Made by a program: the position numbers and the translations under genes
In this document: one piece after another, positions 35,641 through 47,560 of the stretch
Layout of the letters: every line of letters begins with the position of its first letter
How positions within the stretch are numbered: the first letter of the stretch is position 1
The notes under the pieces: model-generated
What the model saw: only the letters and a program-made list of their open reading frames with translations
What the model was told of the DNA's origin: nothing
Database searches by the model: none
From: Cordia subcordata
Taxonomy: Eukaryota; Streptophyta; Magnoliopsida; Boraginales; Cordiaceae
Direction: 5' to 3'
Length of the DNA: 64,000 nucleotides
Assembly (NCBI GenBank): GCA_028554755.1
Contig: JAPTOF010000012.1
Coordinates: 700,501-764,500 of the forward strand

Positions 35641-36719
35641 CCTAGAGAACAAAAATGCTGCCGTGATCTCATTGACACAATCGAACAACCCATCCCACAA
35701 TTGCTCTCCGTGCTTTCCCAGCTTTATTCTTCTCTCTTCTCTTCATATAATTAAATATATATCTATATATATATATATATATATGTATGTATAGCTATGC
35801 TCACTCTGGTTTTTTGTGCTTAAAAAGATGATGTACCCTTTGAAGATCTTGGTTTGATTTTGTGAAACCAATTGGTTCTAAAGAAGGTTTCGGGCACGCA
35901 AGAGAAATTGTTGGATGAAAGTTGATATTGCTTTACGCCATTGATGGTGAAGTTTAGCAGTTTGGTCTTTTCTGAATGAAAAATCCAAGACTGAGAGAGA
36001 GATGGTGAGATGTGGTTTGTTTGTTGGTTGTTGTTGTTGTTGATATGTTGGCTTGAAGTGCACTTCATGGGCATGGTTATTTAATGGAAAGGTTTTGTGT
36101 GCATGCTCTTTTTCTTTTTCTTTTTCTTTTTCTTTTTCTTTTTTAATTGATTGATTATGGTGTGCATGCTTGGAAAGGAACAGAATTTTTTGTGTTTTGG
36201 TCCTTCTAAGCAAAGTAATTTTGTACTTTTCCTTTTAGGTTTTTTTTTTTAAATTCTATTCTTAAAAATAGTTTTTTTTTAAAAATAATTTTCTTTTTGT
36301 TCATAAAAGGATGGTGGTCCATCGTTTAGACCCTTGGTTCGTAGGCACAAAAGTTGACAAAAAGGGTTAAGGACAAAAGACGAAAAGGTGAAGAAAAGAT
36401 TGAGTCACGATATATCTTTTTGTGGGTATACGTAAAAGGATATGCAATTGGTAAATCACGATAAAAACATTTTTTTCTTATCAATATGTAGAAGGTAAAG
36501 CATTTTAGAGTATCAATTCTCACAAAATTGGACTTAAAAATAAGGGTACATTTCATTAATTTTAGAATAGCTTGATATACAAATCTATTATTTCAATATA
36601 TTGTTTTTGAATGAAATTATGGATATTCATATTCGAACAAATTTATTGTTATCTAAATTGTATGTATATTACATGATTATCTAGATTGTGAACTTGATTC
36701 ATTACATGAGTGGAAAAAC
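35641..36719. other. Intergenic region upstream of the BTB gene
   Basis: Holds a TA microsatellite (about 35755-35785) in the probable BTB promoter and a TTTTTC hexamer repeat (36108-36144). The Lys/Glu-repeat frame seen on the minus strand is only the translation of this repeat. No gene recognised. Confidence 0.5.
36108..36144. repeat. (CTTTTT)n microsatellite
   Basis: About six CTTTTT hexamers. Confidence 0.9.
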
Positions 36720-37400
36720 TCAACCAATTAGAATTTGCCATGTGGCGAGAATGGCCAAAGTGGTGCCTAGGGCGGACCCTATGGCTATCTGTCCGCCATG
36801 GGTGAGCTAGGACCCTATGTTTATTGGTCTGACATAGTATATATTCATATATTTTTAAGAAGCTAATATAGTTTTATGAAAGACTACATGACCATACAAA
36901 GAAGGAATATACTATATCACCACGTCCGCCGCCTATGTGGCAACTCCACTTACCTAAAAAGGCGTAATGCCATGTCACGGTGACTTGGAGCCTAGTCATC
37001 ATCCTATTTTTGGGTAATCTCAATATTGGAGCTCAAACTTCTATAAATAGCTCAACTTATTCCATGAGAAAGTAAGTCATTGCGTCTAAAATCCTCTCTA
37101 AATACTTAAGAACATCTTCATATATTCAAATGGATTTTTATAACAATCTTTTAATCCTTTAACTAATTTGATCGTTTGAGGTATAGTGGGAAGAAAGTCC
37201 CGCGTATTCTTCTTTGATTATAGGAAGTTGGACCTAGTGTAGGCACATTCATCGGCGTACCTAGTGCAACTCCATTCACCAGTAGTGTATCCAAAGCAAT
37301 TGCGCCTGTCCGCTTCTCCCATGGACATTACAGCTTCACCTTTGACTAATAGTTCCAATTGAGATATTTATTGATGTGGAGCTAATTTCTTTGCCTACAT
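36720..37400 (+). mobile_element. Probable LTR-retrotransposon remnant (LTR only)
   Basis: GC content rises locally (CCGCC and GGCGGACC blocks at about 36770-36950). A TATAAATAG box (about 37042) is followed by CTAATTTGATCGTTTGAGG-like sequence (about 37159), a TGATCGTyGGAG-type motif common in plant Ty3/gypsy LTRs downstream of their promoter. No LTR partner, primer site or coding domain was found, and the ends are not defined. Confidence 0.4.
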
Positions 37401-40400
37401 CAGTTTAGCTTATATATTTCGTAAGTTTAAACAAGTTCTAGCCTAATATAAGTTGTCTTATATTACTGCTCTCATTACGGTAAAGGTTTTATAAAAACGG
37501 AACTTTATTTCCATTGCTTTATCTCTCTTATTCTTTTAATTACTTTCATAACATATATAGTTGATTTTTATTTTCATTGCTTGCGCCTATGTTGATTTTA
37601 TATTTTGTTGTTGTTATTATTATGATATAACATTAGCAAAGGAATAACATTGATAATACATAATTTTTTAATTATATTTTGCACCACTTCAATTATGAAT
37701 TAGAGCTGAAAAGGTAATAGTAAATCACAATCTTTGTATATTCTTTTTTTTTTTTTTGGTCAAAACAATCTTTGTATATTAGATGATATTATTAATTAAT
37801 TTTGCTAGTTCAAAATTAGACGTGAAACATTCACAAAACAGAGAGAACCTTGACACTTTACCCGATTACAAATATGATTCAAAGCTTAAAAAAAGAGTGA
37901 ATAAAAAGAGTACTAATAATTTTACTTTGAATCAAGTATGCATATACGGATATATATAAACGCAACACCTTGTTACAGATGCTGAATATATGCATCACTT
38001 TCTGTGTATGCGCGAATCATATAGTCTATGACGTCAATGCTGACATAATACATTGCGACATTTTAAATCTCTTTCAAGTGATGCATCTATGATCATGTCA
38101 CTAACCAATATGAATAGTTTATAATTGTTGAATTGGATTTATAATATGTAATATTATGAGCAAATTTTCTCTCATCTCTAACATAGCTGTGGAGTTGTGA
38201 TCACCTTTTTTGTTTGTGTGGAAATTCTAGGGGTTTAATAGCATAGTTTTCCAATCGAAAGTAATAGTTAGCTTAAATTGTCAAGCATTGGGAAGATAAT
38301 GCACCTTTTTCCCTGTACATTAACAACCCACTTATTTTCAGATGATTTTCTTTTGGTCAAAGAAGGATTTTGTTGTGATTTGTATTTGACCAACTAGATG
38401 ATGATCCAAGTAGTCATCAGGTCAAAGATTGTACTTGCAAAACAGAGAGAGCTAAATAATCGACATGATGTTAGTCAAAGACTTTCTAACGATTAAGTTA
38501 AAAAGTGATTTTGTATATGGGCTTTTTGGAAGAGAATCAGAGAGTACTTTTTTAAATCAAGTATGATTTCTATTTTGAGAAATTTTACCTTGTTTTTAGT
38601 GTGGGTGAGGGATATTTATAGGATTCTGTATAACGTTATAAAACAAGAAAGAGTTCAGAAGTCAGGTGATAGAGTGATGGGTAGAGATCGATTCTTGATC
38701 AATAATCCTATAATTGTATTTGTGCATAAGATTTCAGTATCGAACGCGACTAGATTTTTGTCTCAATTTTATTGGATGACTAATGTGAGAGTATTCAATT
38801 CTCGTGTTATTCGGGTGAAGGAAAGACACAATTACCTTAACCAGATAGAAAATTTCAGTTCATAATTAGTGGTGATTAAAAGCAAATTGTGGTGGGGGCC
38901 TTGATGGACAGGTCTTAGAATCTTGAAAGCATTAGTCGACTTATTTTTTCTGCTTATTGGAGACCTTTCTAGTGGACACGAAAGGAATCTATTTCGTGGG
39001 TCATCATCATACCAAGAATCCTTCTTGCCAACTTGCCATAATCTCCAATTTTGCAAGCAATCCTCCACTGGAATAACATCAATAATAACCCCACGATTGT
39101 GGACTTTATTTATTAGTAACATTAATATTATAATATTATGAACAAAATTTAATAATAATAAATTATTAATATAATTAGAATAAAATGGGATGAAAAATTT
39201 ATTATATTATATGAGAATTTATCAGTTTCAAGGCCCAGCTGACATCACCAAAAGCTGCCCAATCAATGAATTGAAAATAACACTTCAAATATAATCCTCT
39301 TCTAAAATTTCTATGATGCATTATACTGACGCTAAACCGTTAGTGATGAAGTCACAGTTGTATCTAGTTGAATAAAGCAACACGTTTGTCCGAAAATAAG
39401 CTGCCTTATAATGAAATATTATACATAAATTCAGATTTAAATTCGCTCACAATATTAAAACTTTACGAGAGTAATCGATATAATTAAAAGCACTGTCATA
39501 CATTAGTTAAATGATATTTTGACTATTCTCGACGTGGTAAAATATTTATCATAACAAAGGAAATTTAATATATATAATATAATAATTCTTTCATAAAGGG
39601 AGCTAGATGCATGCTAAAGTACTGGTCGAATAATATAAAGACATTTACTACTTATATAATTAAAAAATTTATTTTTCTCATCATGCAAACTTTGAGGAAA
39701 TTGCATGAGGTTACTTGCATTTTATATTTGAAAAGTGTTATACTTTTCATATTATGGTGGAGGGTTTTTTGATTATATTTTATGTGGGAATTAGAATAAA
39801 TTAAATAACTAGTGGTTCACCAACATGTTTGAATGGCTTGAACATTCGAATAATTAATTTTATTAAACATCAAGCCTAATTAGTTTATCATCTTTTATCC
39901 TTTCCTCACCAGTAGAATAAACGTTCATTATCTTCTACCAATATAAATACTGCATTTTTGTACATTATTATACAATCGATAATTAGTTTAATTTCTGCGC
40001 AAAGGGTCACCTAAATTGACTGATGATAATTTACAAAATCTAAAATTAATTAGGTACAAAATTTATCGAGACTGATTAAGTTTTTTGGTTCATGTCCCCC
40101 AACCTTTCACTGGTAGCTTTCACATTTTTTTTTTTTAATTATAGGGAGACAATAAGATGGCCAGTGATAGCTACTGAATGACATCAACCATAAACCACAT
40201 ATAATGTCCATAAATGATTTTCCTTATTGTGACATACTATATTGTATTGACTAGCTTTGAAAATTAAGAGCTTTTAGTTTTAGTCCACTATTTATTAAGG
40301 GTTCAGTATGAATGATTTTCATTGAAACCGTTATTCTTCTCTATTCTTTTGAAAAAAAGTATTTTTTTAGAGTTTTATTTTTTTAAAAAAGTCAAATAAA

Positions 40401-40591
40401 AGAAGTAAACTTTCTATTACATAAAAAAAGAAGTCAATCCAAACGAATTCTGAGATGCTTGGCACTTAAGTATTCAAATTTAGACCTCAAGTAACTATAC
40501 TGCAAATGATGATCTTTAGTCTAGGTTAAGGACCCATAATCTAGACTTCTAATATTTAATACAATTACGTACTCCAACGGTAGAAGAGATG

Positions 40592-40625
<34 letters not shown>

Positions 40626-40931
40626 GTATGTATGTATGGACTTGGTGTTTATTTTGCCAAAATTGCTGTTGTCATAAAAAGCACTATTTCAAATTAATCA
40701 TTAATCCATGTGATTATGGGCACGCGCAGTGTCCTATAATAATATAAATTGCCTCAAATTTTGACTAAGCACAGGATGGGAGCAATTTGTATCAAGAATG
40801 CAGCATTTGTATCACAAGGGCGAATCATTTCAAGAATGAACTTGGAATTCAGCAGAAGATCGTAAATTTCCACAATCTGGCAGCATATACTGCTGCATAC
40901 GGTAGATTAGGGTCATTATACTTATTAAATA
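37401..40931. other. Gene-poor AT-rich region
   Basis: About 3.5 kb without a recognisable gene. The open frame around 38563-38865 matches no family I know and has no gene-like context. A TA/TATG microsatellite lies at 40592-40640. Confidence 0.45.
40592..40640. repeat. (TA)n/(TATG)n microsatellite
   Basis: Alternating TA repeats interrupted by TG, ending in four TATG units. Confidence 0.9.
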
Positions 40932-41460
40932 GGGATAATTTCACAATTAGTCCCCATTGTTTACTCATTTTTTTAAATTGGTCTCTATTATTTTAAAATA
41001 TTCAATTTAGCCCTTAATATTTAAAAAAAATTAAATTAGTACTCAATATTTTACAAATATAATCAAATTAATCCCTATTATTTAGAAAGATTCATATTAT
41101 TCCTTTATGTTTCACAAAGATGGTCAAACTAGTTTCCATTGTTTGAAAGAAAATTCATTTTAGTCCTTAACGTTTTACAAACCTACTCATATTAGTTCCA
41201 ATCTTTTTTATTCATTTTTTTTAATATAGGGACTAATTTGAGTAAATTTGTAAAATATTGAGGATTGATATGATCTCCCCCAAACAATGGGGACTAGTTT
41301 GACTATTTTTGTGAAATATTAAGGATTGTTATGAATGTTTTTAAATAATAGGGACTAATTTGACTATATTTGTAAAATGAGAATTAATTTGAACTTTTTA
41401 AAATAATAGGGACTAATTTGAAAAAAATAACAAAAAAGAAACCTATTGTGAAATTAACTA
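40932..41460. mobile_element. Mutator-like foldback MITE, 529 bp, 9-bp target duplication
   Basis: The two halves are long imperfect inverted repeats of one another, meeting near 41205. Repeated ATTAGTCCCTATTATTT blocks on the left answer AAATAATAGGGACTAAT blocks on the right. The ends share TAATTTCACAAT (left, and right reverse-complemented). The 9-mer TATTAAATA lies directly outside both ends (40923-40931 and 41461-41469), the hallmark length for Mutator-like elements. No coding capacity; transcripts would fold into a near-complete hairpin. Confidence 0.85.
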
Positions 41461-41792
41461 TATTAAATACACTCAAAATAAAATAATTCTTAAATAAGCT
41501 ACTGTGCTTATGGAAAGACCGAGATGTGTTATCATGTAAGACCTAGAAAAGATTATCTTGTCTAGAATTTGTCAAAGATATCAAACTAGATACTATAAGT
41601 CCATAACAGTTTAAACATTTGACGTAGAGTTGATAACTTGTAAAGACATTAAATTGAGTACATAATCTCTCTCATATTTTAAGGGTTTACATATCACGAG
41701 ACACGTTAAAAATATCAAATTAAATATTCAATCTTTACCAATTTAAACCCTTGCAGATAATGGAACGCACTTTCTCTCTCTATATATAGTAA

Positions 41793-42560
41793 CTAGTCAG
41801 AGGATGACAAATTTGAAGGTACTACATGCTCCAGCTGGAAAAGTCTGGTCGCAGGCTTCATCTCCTCTCTACAGATTTTGAACTTCACTTCTTCTTTCAA
41901 CCTGAACCCATTCTCCTCTGCCATTTCTCCTATTTTCCACAAACTGAAAGGGTGCGCTTTCTTGTGGGTAACATGCGCTTCCCCATCCCTTTTCAGATTC
42001 CGTCGTGCTCTGCCAAAAAGACCCCTAATCAGCTTCCGATCTTGCGAGAGATCGAGAGAGCAGTTTCTATTAATGCAATAAATAAATACACTAACATTCT
42101 CTTTGCAAACTTAAACTTTTAATTTGGATGAACTGACAATAACTTTTTAAATAATTTATAACCAAGTAGTCCATATCTGATCGATCGACGATCAGTCTTT
42201 ATTAATACTGTGCAGCTACAAAAATCATCATATTGAGAAAAAATGAACTTAATCTGCCGATGGTCGTGTTCATAATAGGGGAAGCACGAAAAATGCCAAA
42301 AAATAGATAGTTCGGTGTACAAAATAAATAAGGGTCAAACCATAAAAATGGTGTAAGAATCAATTCAACGTCCATTAGAATACATGAATATAAATAGTCT
42401 ATGATTTAAACGAACCTTCAGAGTCCAAAGAAGTAGCGATCGTGTTAACCGCGGAGCCAAACGCTTTGGCTAAGCAAAAACCAAAAGAAAAATCTACCTC
42501 ACCAACAAGCAATATCTCATGGGAGCTGCAATACTGCTCTATCCATTTCACACCAGCCAT
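41793..42560 (-). pseudogene. DUF2431 (BMT5-like methyltransferase domain) gene lacking its middle part
   Basis: Exon A 42560-42416 starts ATG and encodes KWIEQYCSSHEILLVGEVDF then SFGFCLAKAFGSA and IATSLDS, the N-terminal nucleotide-binding start of the DUF2431 fold, ending GAAG|GTTCG. Exon B, about 42040-41793, encodes RKLIRGLFGRARRNL, GEAHVTHKKAHPFSLWKI and EMAEENGFRLKEEV, the C-terminal part of the same domain, ending TAG. The central segment normally linking them (SAM-site and catalytic-loop region) is absent from the 375 bases between. GT and AG borders and phases (1 plus 2) would still join A to B in frame, for a 130-aa product. The extreme C-terminus also departs from the family. DUF2431 covers plant proteins related to yeast 25S rRNA methyltransferase Bmt5. 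Probably non-functional; an expressed mini-protein is not excluded. Confidence 0.7.
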
Positions 42561-43582
42561 CACCTTCCTCACCAAGAAAATATACTAGAAAAATTGGATT
42601 CTGTTAACCAATTTACACTTGAGACTAACTGAAAATTTGGCTTGTTGCATGAATTTATATAATAATGAGTTGAGATCTACAATTAATGAACATTCAAGCA
42701 AAGATGACTTAGACTCTCAATATTCAGTAGTCTAATTAAGCCTGTTATTAGATCCAAAGCGTTAAAAATTTTTGGTGCACGAGCCATGACTTGGCTCTTA
42801 AAATTCTTACTCATCTTTCAGATTTCTAATTCCGAATTGTTTCAGACACAATGCTACTGTTAATACATGGCTGGGGACCATAAGTCTCTTAGGATTTCGA
42901 GTTATAATTTTATAAGAGAATTTTTATTTTCTAGCTACTATATAAGTAGTTTAAACATCTCATCCATTCATACAATCATGGTACTCTTGTCTCTTGAACT
43001 AATTCCTTTTTTTCTTCTTCTTTGTTTTTTCTAATAGATTTTTTCTGTAATAATTTTTGTATCTTTTTAATTTTAATAAATTTCTAGCGCTTGTAATCTA
43101 GGTTCTTATCTCTTTGACATACATATTTTGCACATATCTGTAATACAAGTGAAATAGAAAACACTTTTACTAGACCCCTCTCCAGTTGTTTTGTAAGAAT
43201 ACGATGGAAAAATTAAAGGACGGATAAAATTCACTTATTCTTCAACAAAATCATCGAGGCAGATGAGATTAGCCATAATTGAATTCATAATAGAAGCAAG
43301 AATCAGTTGTTGCATAATATATATTGCTTTCTCCGAATGAATAAATGACCAAAGATACAAACGCAACTAAAAAATTGTTGATTAGTGACGAAAATTAAGA
43401 ATTGCAATAAAACTGGCCGCTAAATAAAGATGACATGGATAGGGAAACAAAGACCTAGTCACTGAAACTGTCGGACGCAAAACAAATGCGAATATGTGAC
43501 AAAAGATTGCTTCACATGAAAAAAAAAAGAACTATAAATCTTAAAGTCACCGACATATAAAATTACGGACTACTTCCAAGCA
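42561..43582. other. Intergenic, nothing recognised
   Basis: AT-rich; no open frame, RNA or repeat that I can support. Confidence 0.45.
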
Positions 43583-43801
43583 CTAATTCCTCATTCCCGC
43601 GGCCTCGGGGTGATGATCCTGAGCATGAGGTTTCTCCTTCTTCAAATGTTGTTGCTTTGACTCATGCACAATACCACTAATATACGTTTCCTGAGCCTGT
43701 AAATAATCTGAGAGCTTGTTTATATCAATTCTAACCTCAAACTTTTCCTCATCCTTCTCACCTCGACCCTTGCCTTTATCATTATTATGGTATGAAGCCA
43801 T
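43583..43801 (-). CDS. Possible 72-aa hydrophilic protein
   Basis: Minus-strand frame from ATG 43801: MASYHNNDKGKGRGEKDEEK, then a segment with alternating charge (KFEVRIDINKLSDYLQAQET, then YISGIVHESK) and a His/Lys-rich tail. The N-terminus is Lys/Glu/Gly-rich and probably disordered; the middle may form an amphipathic helix. A TATATATATAAAAG box lies about 45 bases upstream on the same strand (about 43845-43858), followed by a pyrimidine-rich run on the + strand that would fall in the leader. I do not recognise the family. It may be a small stress or seed protein, or a chance frame. The frame is open further upstream, but that part is the translation of a poly-A tract. Confidence 0.45.
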   Translation of the reverse strand: MASYHNNDKGKGRGEKDEEKFEVRIDINKLSDYLQAQETYISGIVHESKQQHLKKEKPHAQDHHPEAAGMRN

Positions 43802-44473
43802 AACACACAGCTTTTTTTTTTTTTTGTTCTTTTTTGTTTTCTCTCTTTTATATATATATGATGAGACGAAATCTTTTCTTGAATTAGGCGTGAAAGGTTT
43901 CAAGGTTTGTTACAATATTTGAAGGAGACAAAATCCACGCGAAACTCGGATTTGGGCTTGGAAATTGCAAAAAGATTTGGTAAAATAGAGTTGGTTCTTT
44001 ATGGACATATTAATTGTCACCCCCAATACATACAAGTTCAAAATTTTCCTTTTCTACTTTTTCCGGTTTTAAAGAAGGCTGGGCCGTATATTCTATTACG
44101 TTTCAAAAGAACTATGAAATAAGATAGGTAAAACCAATAGACCATATTAATTTGGTCTGAACTTTGAAGTATTTAGCTAATTTTATCAAAATAATTAATA
44201 AAAATTAATTAATAACCAACTCGCTAAATACTTTTCGAGAGATCTCCTCCGAGTCACGGGTATGACTATCGAAATCGTGAACATCTTCTAGATCCATGTG
44301 GTAGTCTCAAGAAGTTCATAATGAGATAATTAACATGAGTTACAACAATTATATGCAGTACTTCTATATTTGAAAACTAATATTGCATTATATTTCCTAA
44401 TTTATTGTGATCTCAATCAATTTAAGATCTATTTGGATTGATTTTTTTCTTAAGGAAAAAAAAAAAGACTTAT

Positions 44474-44480
<7 letters not shown>

Positions 44481-44518
<38 letters not shown>
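44481..44518. repeat. (TA)n microsatellite
   Basis: About 18 TA units directly to the left of a short GC-rich hairpin. Confidence 0.9.
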
Positions 44519-44523
<5 letters not shown>

Positions 44524-44535
44524 TACTAGTCTAAC

Positions 44536-44554
44536 ACCCGTGCCATGCACGGGT
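44536..44554. repeat. Short perfect hairpin ACCCGTGC-cat-GCACGGGT
   Basis: An 8-bp perfect stem with a 3-base loop, embedded in AT-rich DNA next to a TA microsatellite. This CCCGTGC/GCACGGG palindrome recurs beside AT repeats in many plant genomes and probably marks a mobile-element end; the latter is inference. Confidence 0.6.
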
Positions 44555-45541
44555 TGCGAAATATATGATTGTTTTTTTTAAAAGTATTTTATATTGTTAA
44601 ACATTACAATCAATTGTATTTTACCATATATAACACTAATTTTTTTAATAGTAAAAGAAATCAATTAAAATAGGTTAAGATTTGATATGAACTAAATTAG
44701 TAAGTTACCATAGATATACAATCAATCTAGATTGCATGTCATGATTTTCGGTTGTAATATGTAAATATTAAAATAAATTAGTAAATCAATATAAATTTTA
44801 TTAAATAAGGCAATTTTGAATAAGTTTGAATATAAATCTTGACGGTTGGATGAGGTGCAATTGGAGTTTTGATACTTGAATAACCGTAGATTGAGATTTG
44901 AAAATAGGAGTACATAACAAAAGGTTATATTTATGCGATACTTGTCATTGTATTTGTATAACACTTGTCAGTATTATATTAAATTGGATTATTCTATATA
45001 ATATAGTATAGATATGTGTGTGTGTATGTATGTATTTCAAATAACTATTTTGGTATGGCCTTCAAAGAAGCTAAAATTTTGGGGAAAAAAAAGTTTAAAT
45101 ACAGTATTTTTCAAAAGTCAGAATTTTCATATTTAGAAAAAAAAACTTTTTTTTTCAAAAGTTGTTAAAAAAAAACAAACCAAACCAGCTCTTCGTAATT
45201 TTCTAATACCATGGAAGAATTCGGGGTGATATTTTTTAACTTATTTATGATGTATTATATGCGTAGTAAACTATATATTATCATGATGAGATCAATAATG
45301 ATGATATGGTGGGAGAGAGCTTAGGAGAGGATAGAATTATGAGATTGATTGAAATCGCAATGAATTTACAAATTAAATGCAATATCAATTGTGTATCTTA
45401 CAAATTAAAGTAATTGAGACCATTGGAAACCCAGCTTTCTAATGCAATCGCATATTTTCATGATGAAATAATCAAGCCTGCCAAAGCAAAGATATATATA
45501 CATATACATATATGTGTGTGTATATATATATGTGTGTGTAT

Positions 45542-46020
45542 TGTTGGAATATGACCCGTATTATGAATATGCACCTTAGGAATATGGGTTGTAGAAATCC
45601 TTGCCTTGATCAAATTAGGAAACCTATCTTATTTGTTCTTATACCAAATTTATAGTTTTATCATATCTTGGAGTACTATTATATTTGTAGTACTGCCATA
45701 ATTTTTGTTTTTATACTATATTTATTGTTTTTCATACTATATAAATAGAGATTTTGTCTATTGTATTAGAATGATACAGAAAAATAAAGAGGTATGATAA
45801 AGAGCGAGTGACCTTGAGAATGAGGAGAGCGTGAGGGGCGAGGGCCCCCAAGCCTAAGCCCTCTTTCCATGTGTTTTTTTTTGTTCTTATCATAGTAGAT
45901 TTTTTTTGTCTGTTTATGGACGTAGGCAGAAGGCCAAACCACTTTAAAATATTGTGTCTATCGTATTTCATCTTTCTTTATTTTATTTATCTTTATTTTA
46001 AACACCCCGAATTCCCAACA
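45542..46020 (+). mobile_element. Probable solo LTR, 479 bp
   Basis: Begins TGTTGG and ends CCAACA, the inverted-hexamer termini of copia-type LTRs. Internally it has CTATATAAATAG (about 45736) as promoter, followed by AATAAAGA (about 45783). There is no primer-binding site after the right end and no coding domain nearby. The 5 bases on each side (TGTAT and TTAGT) do not match, so this is either an old LTR or one side of a larger deletion. Confidence 0.6.
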
Positions 46021-47306
46021 TTAGTCTCGTAATTCTTTTAAATATGTGTACACGTATATACACATGGAGATATATGTAGATGTATATACACATGGAGACA
46101 TAGTTTCAACCCTCATTAGTCTCGTAATTCTTTTAAATATAAAAGGTACTTTTAATATTTAGAAGCATTAATTAATTTTAATTGAACATATAACAAAATT
46201 ATACAGAAACATGACATAAATACATTATAACCTCCCTAGAAAAATTATCCAAAACAGGTTTAATATGGCGAGGACTTATTTACTTAAATAATATGAAAAA
46301 AAAATCATCCTTTCGTAATTAATATAAGTTTTAGAAGCTATCTCAGTATGGTATGTATGTTTTATCGTGAAAAAAAAAAAAGGAAAAAAAAAAAGAAGAA
46401 AACCTCAAACTTGTCCTGATCAAATTAAAAAGTACCTTCACACTACAAATTTCTTGAGTACTTTGGTCAAAGTTCGACTGTCTTACATACCAAAAGTTTA
46501 ACCTTCTCAATATTGAACTCTATTGCGTTTTGGTTAAAGAATCTTTATAAAGAATCTTAAACGTGTTTCTTAATCGGGACAGGTTTGTATTATTCAAAGT
46601 TATTTCAAGAGTTCTTCTTTTTCATATTGGAACATATTATTACAAGATTAGTCCCTGAAACCTTATTAATTTCAAAAAATATAATTTTTTTATATTATTT
46701 AAATAAACAAGCCATGTGGCTCTTTTTTTTTTTTTTTTACGACAAACCTGACAATCAATTAGCAAACTTTAAATGCATAATACGTCCCATATATAGTGCC
46801 CAATGGCTAGTTGAATACCTGTTCCAACCACAGTAATATTAAGAATGGGGCACAGCCATCACAGAATTCTCGTTAAATTATCGGAAATGTGCCTAAAAGA
46901 AGAAACGGTACATCGACAAGTGCCCAGAAGTCGCAGTCCAAAAAGTGCTGGTTGCTTAACGTAAAGTGTGTCTGGTCTTCAAATCTTGCTTTCTCTAGTA
47001 GTTTCTTAGTAGTTAAGCATTAACATATCAAAAAGGCCAAAAAAAAAAGAAGCAACTAGTGTAATATTCATATGAGGCTGCAAATTGTGGTCATGTTGTG
47101 TAAAGTATATAAATTTCCCATGTTTTCATTAGATCCACCGTTGCATGAACTGCTAATCATTTGACAAGTCAAATTCCTTGGCATTACAACCTCGTGAGAA
47201 AGTGATCGAAAGAGCCTAAGCTCTTTAACCATCTCTCTCAACGTCTTTTTTAATGGGTTATACAACATTATAATGTTGTGAGAGATTAACTATATATATA
47301 TATACT
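46021..47306. other. Intergenic region with a short direct duplication
   Basis: ATTAGTCTCGTAATTCTTTTAAATAT occurs at about 46018 and again at about 46115, with TACACATGGAGA repeated between (about 46059 and 46087). A- and T-homopolymers follow. No gene recognised. Confidence 0.5.
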
Positions 47307-47560
47307 ATGACGATTATGAAAATTCGTAGAGCTTGTTCAAAATCAAAAGCAGTCCTCGAAGGATTCAAAAAAGCAACTACAAAAGGTATAAATAGTCTTA
47401 AGATTGAGTCTAATTCCCAATTATTAGTGAATTGGATTAAAGGTAATTTTCAAACATTAGACGCAATGAGATCCTGCATTAAAGAATGCAAAAGATACTT
47501 AGTGACAATTAACTATAGTCTTAACTACATTTACAGGGGAGCAAACAAGCGCGTGAATCG
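47307..47560 (+). pseudogene. RNase H-like domain fragment (plant RVT_3 type)
   Basis: The frame encodes SKAVLEGFKKATTKGINSLK, then IESNSQLLVNWIKGN, IKECKRYL and YIYRGANKRV. This follows the order of the RNase H-like domain found alone or at the end of plant non-LTR retroelements: AxLEGLxxAxxxGI, IESDSxLLVxWI, then a final HxxREANKxAD. The Asp of IESDS reads Asn and the expected Asp near the end is missing, so it is inactive. Neither the N-terminal Asp strand nor a reverse transcriptase is present. Confidence 0.6.

Larger units (their letters stand above)
43802..45541. other. AT-rich intergenic region with microsatellites
   Basis: Holds a long TA microsatellite (about 44481-44518), the ACCCGTGC hairpin at 44536-44554, and a TA/TG microsatellite (about 45490-45540). 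Paired A and T homopolymers around 45080-45180 look like a degraded MITE, but no ends can be set. No gene recognised. Confidence 0.45.

Noticed and set aside
35878..36213. Minus-strand frame with Lys-Glu repeats
   Set aside because: It is only the translation of the CTTTTT microsatellite; no conserved protein around it.
38563..38865. 100-codon plus-strand frame
   Set aside because: No recognisable domain, no promoter-like context and AT-rich codon composition; probably chance.
41826..42122. Plus-strand frames rich in Phe/Pro that suggest a transit peptide
   Set aside because: The opposite strand carries the last DUF2431 exon, which explains the open frames.
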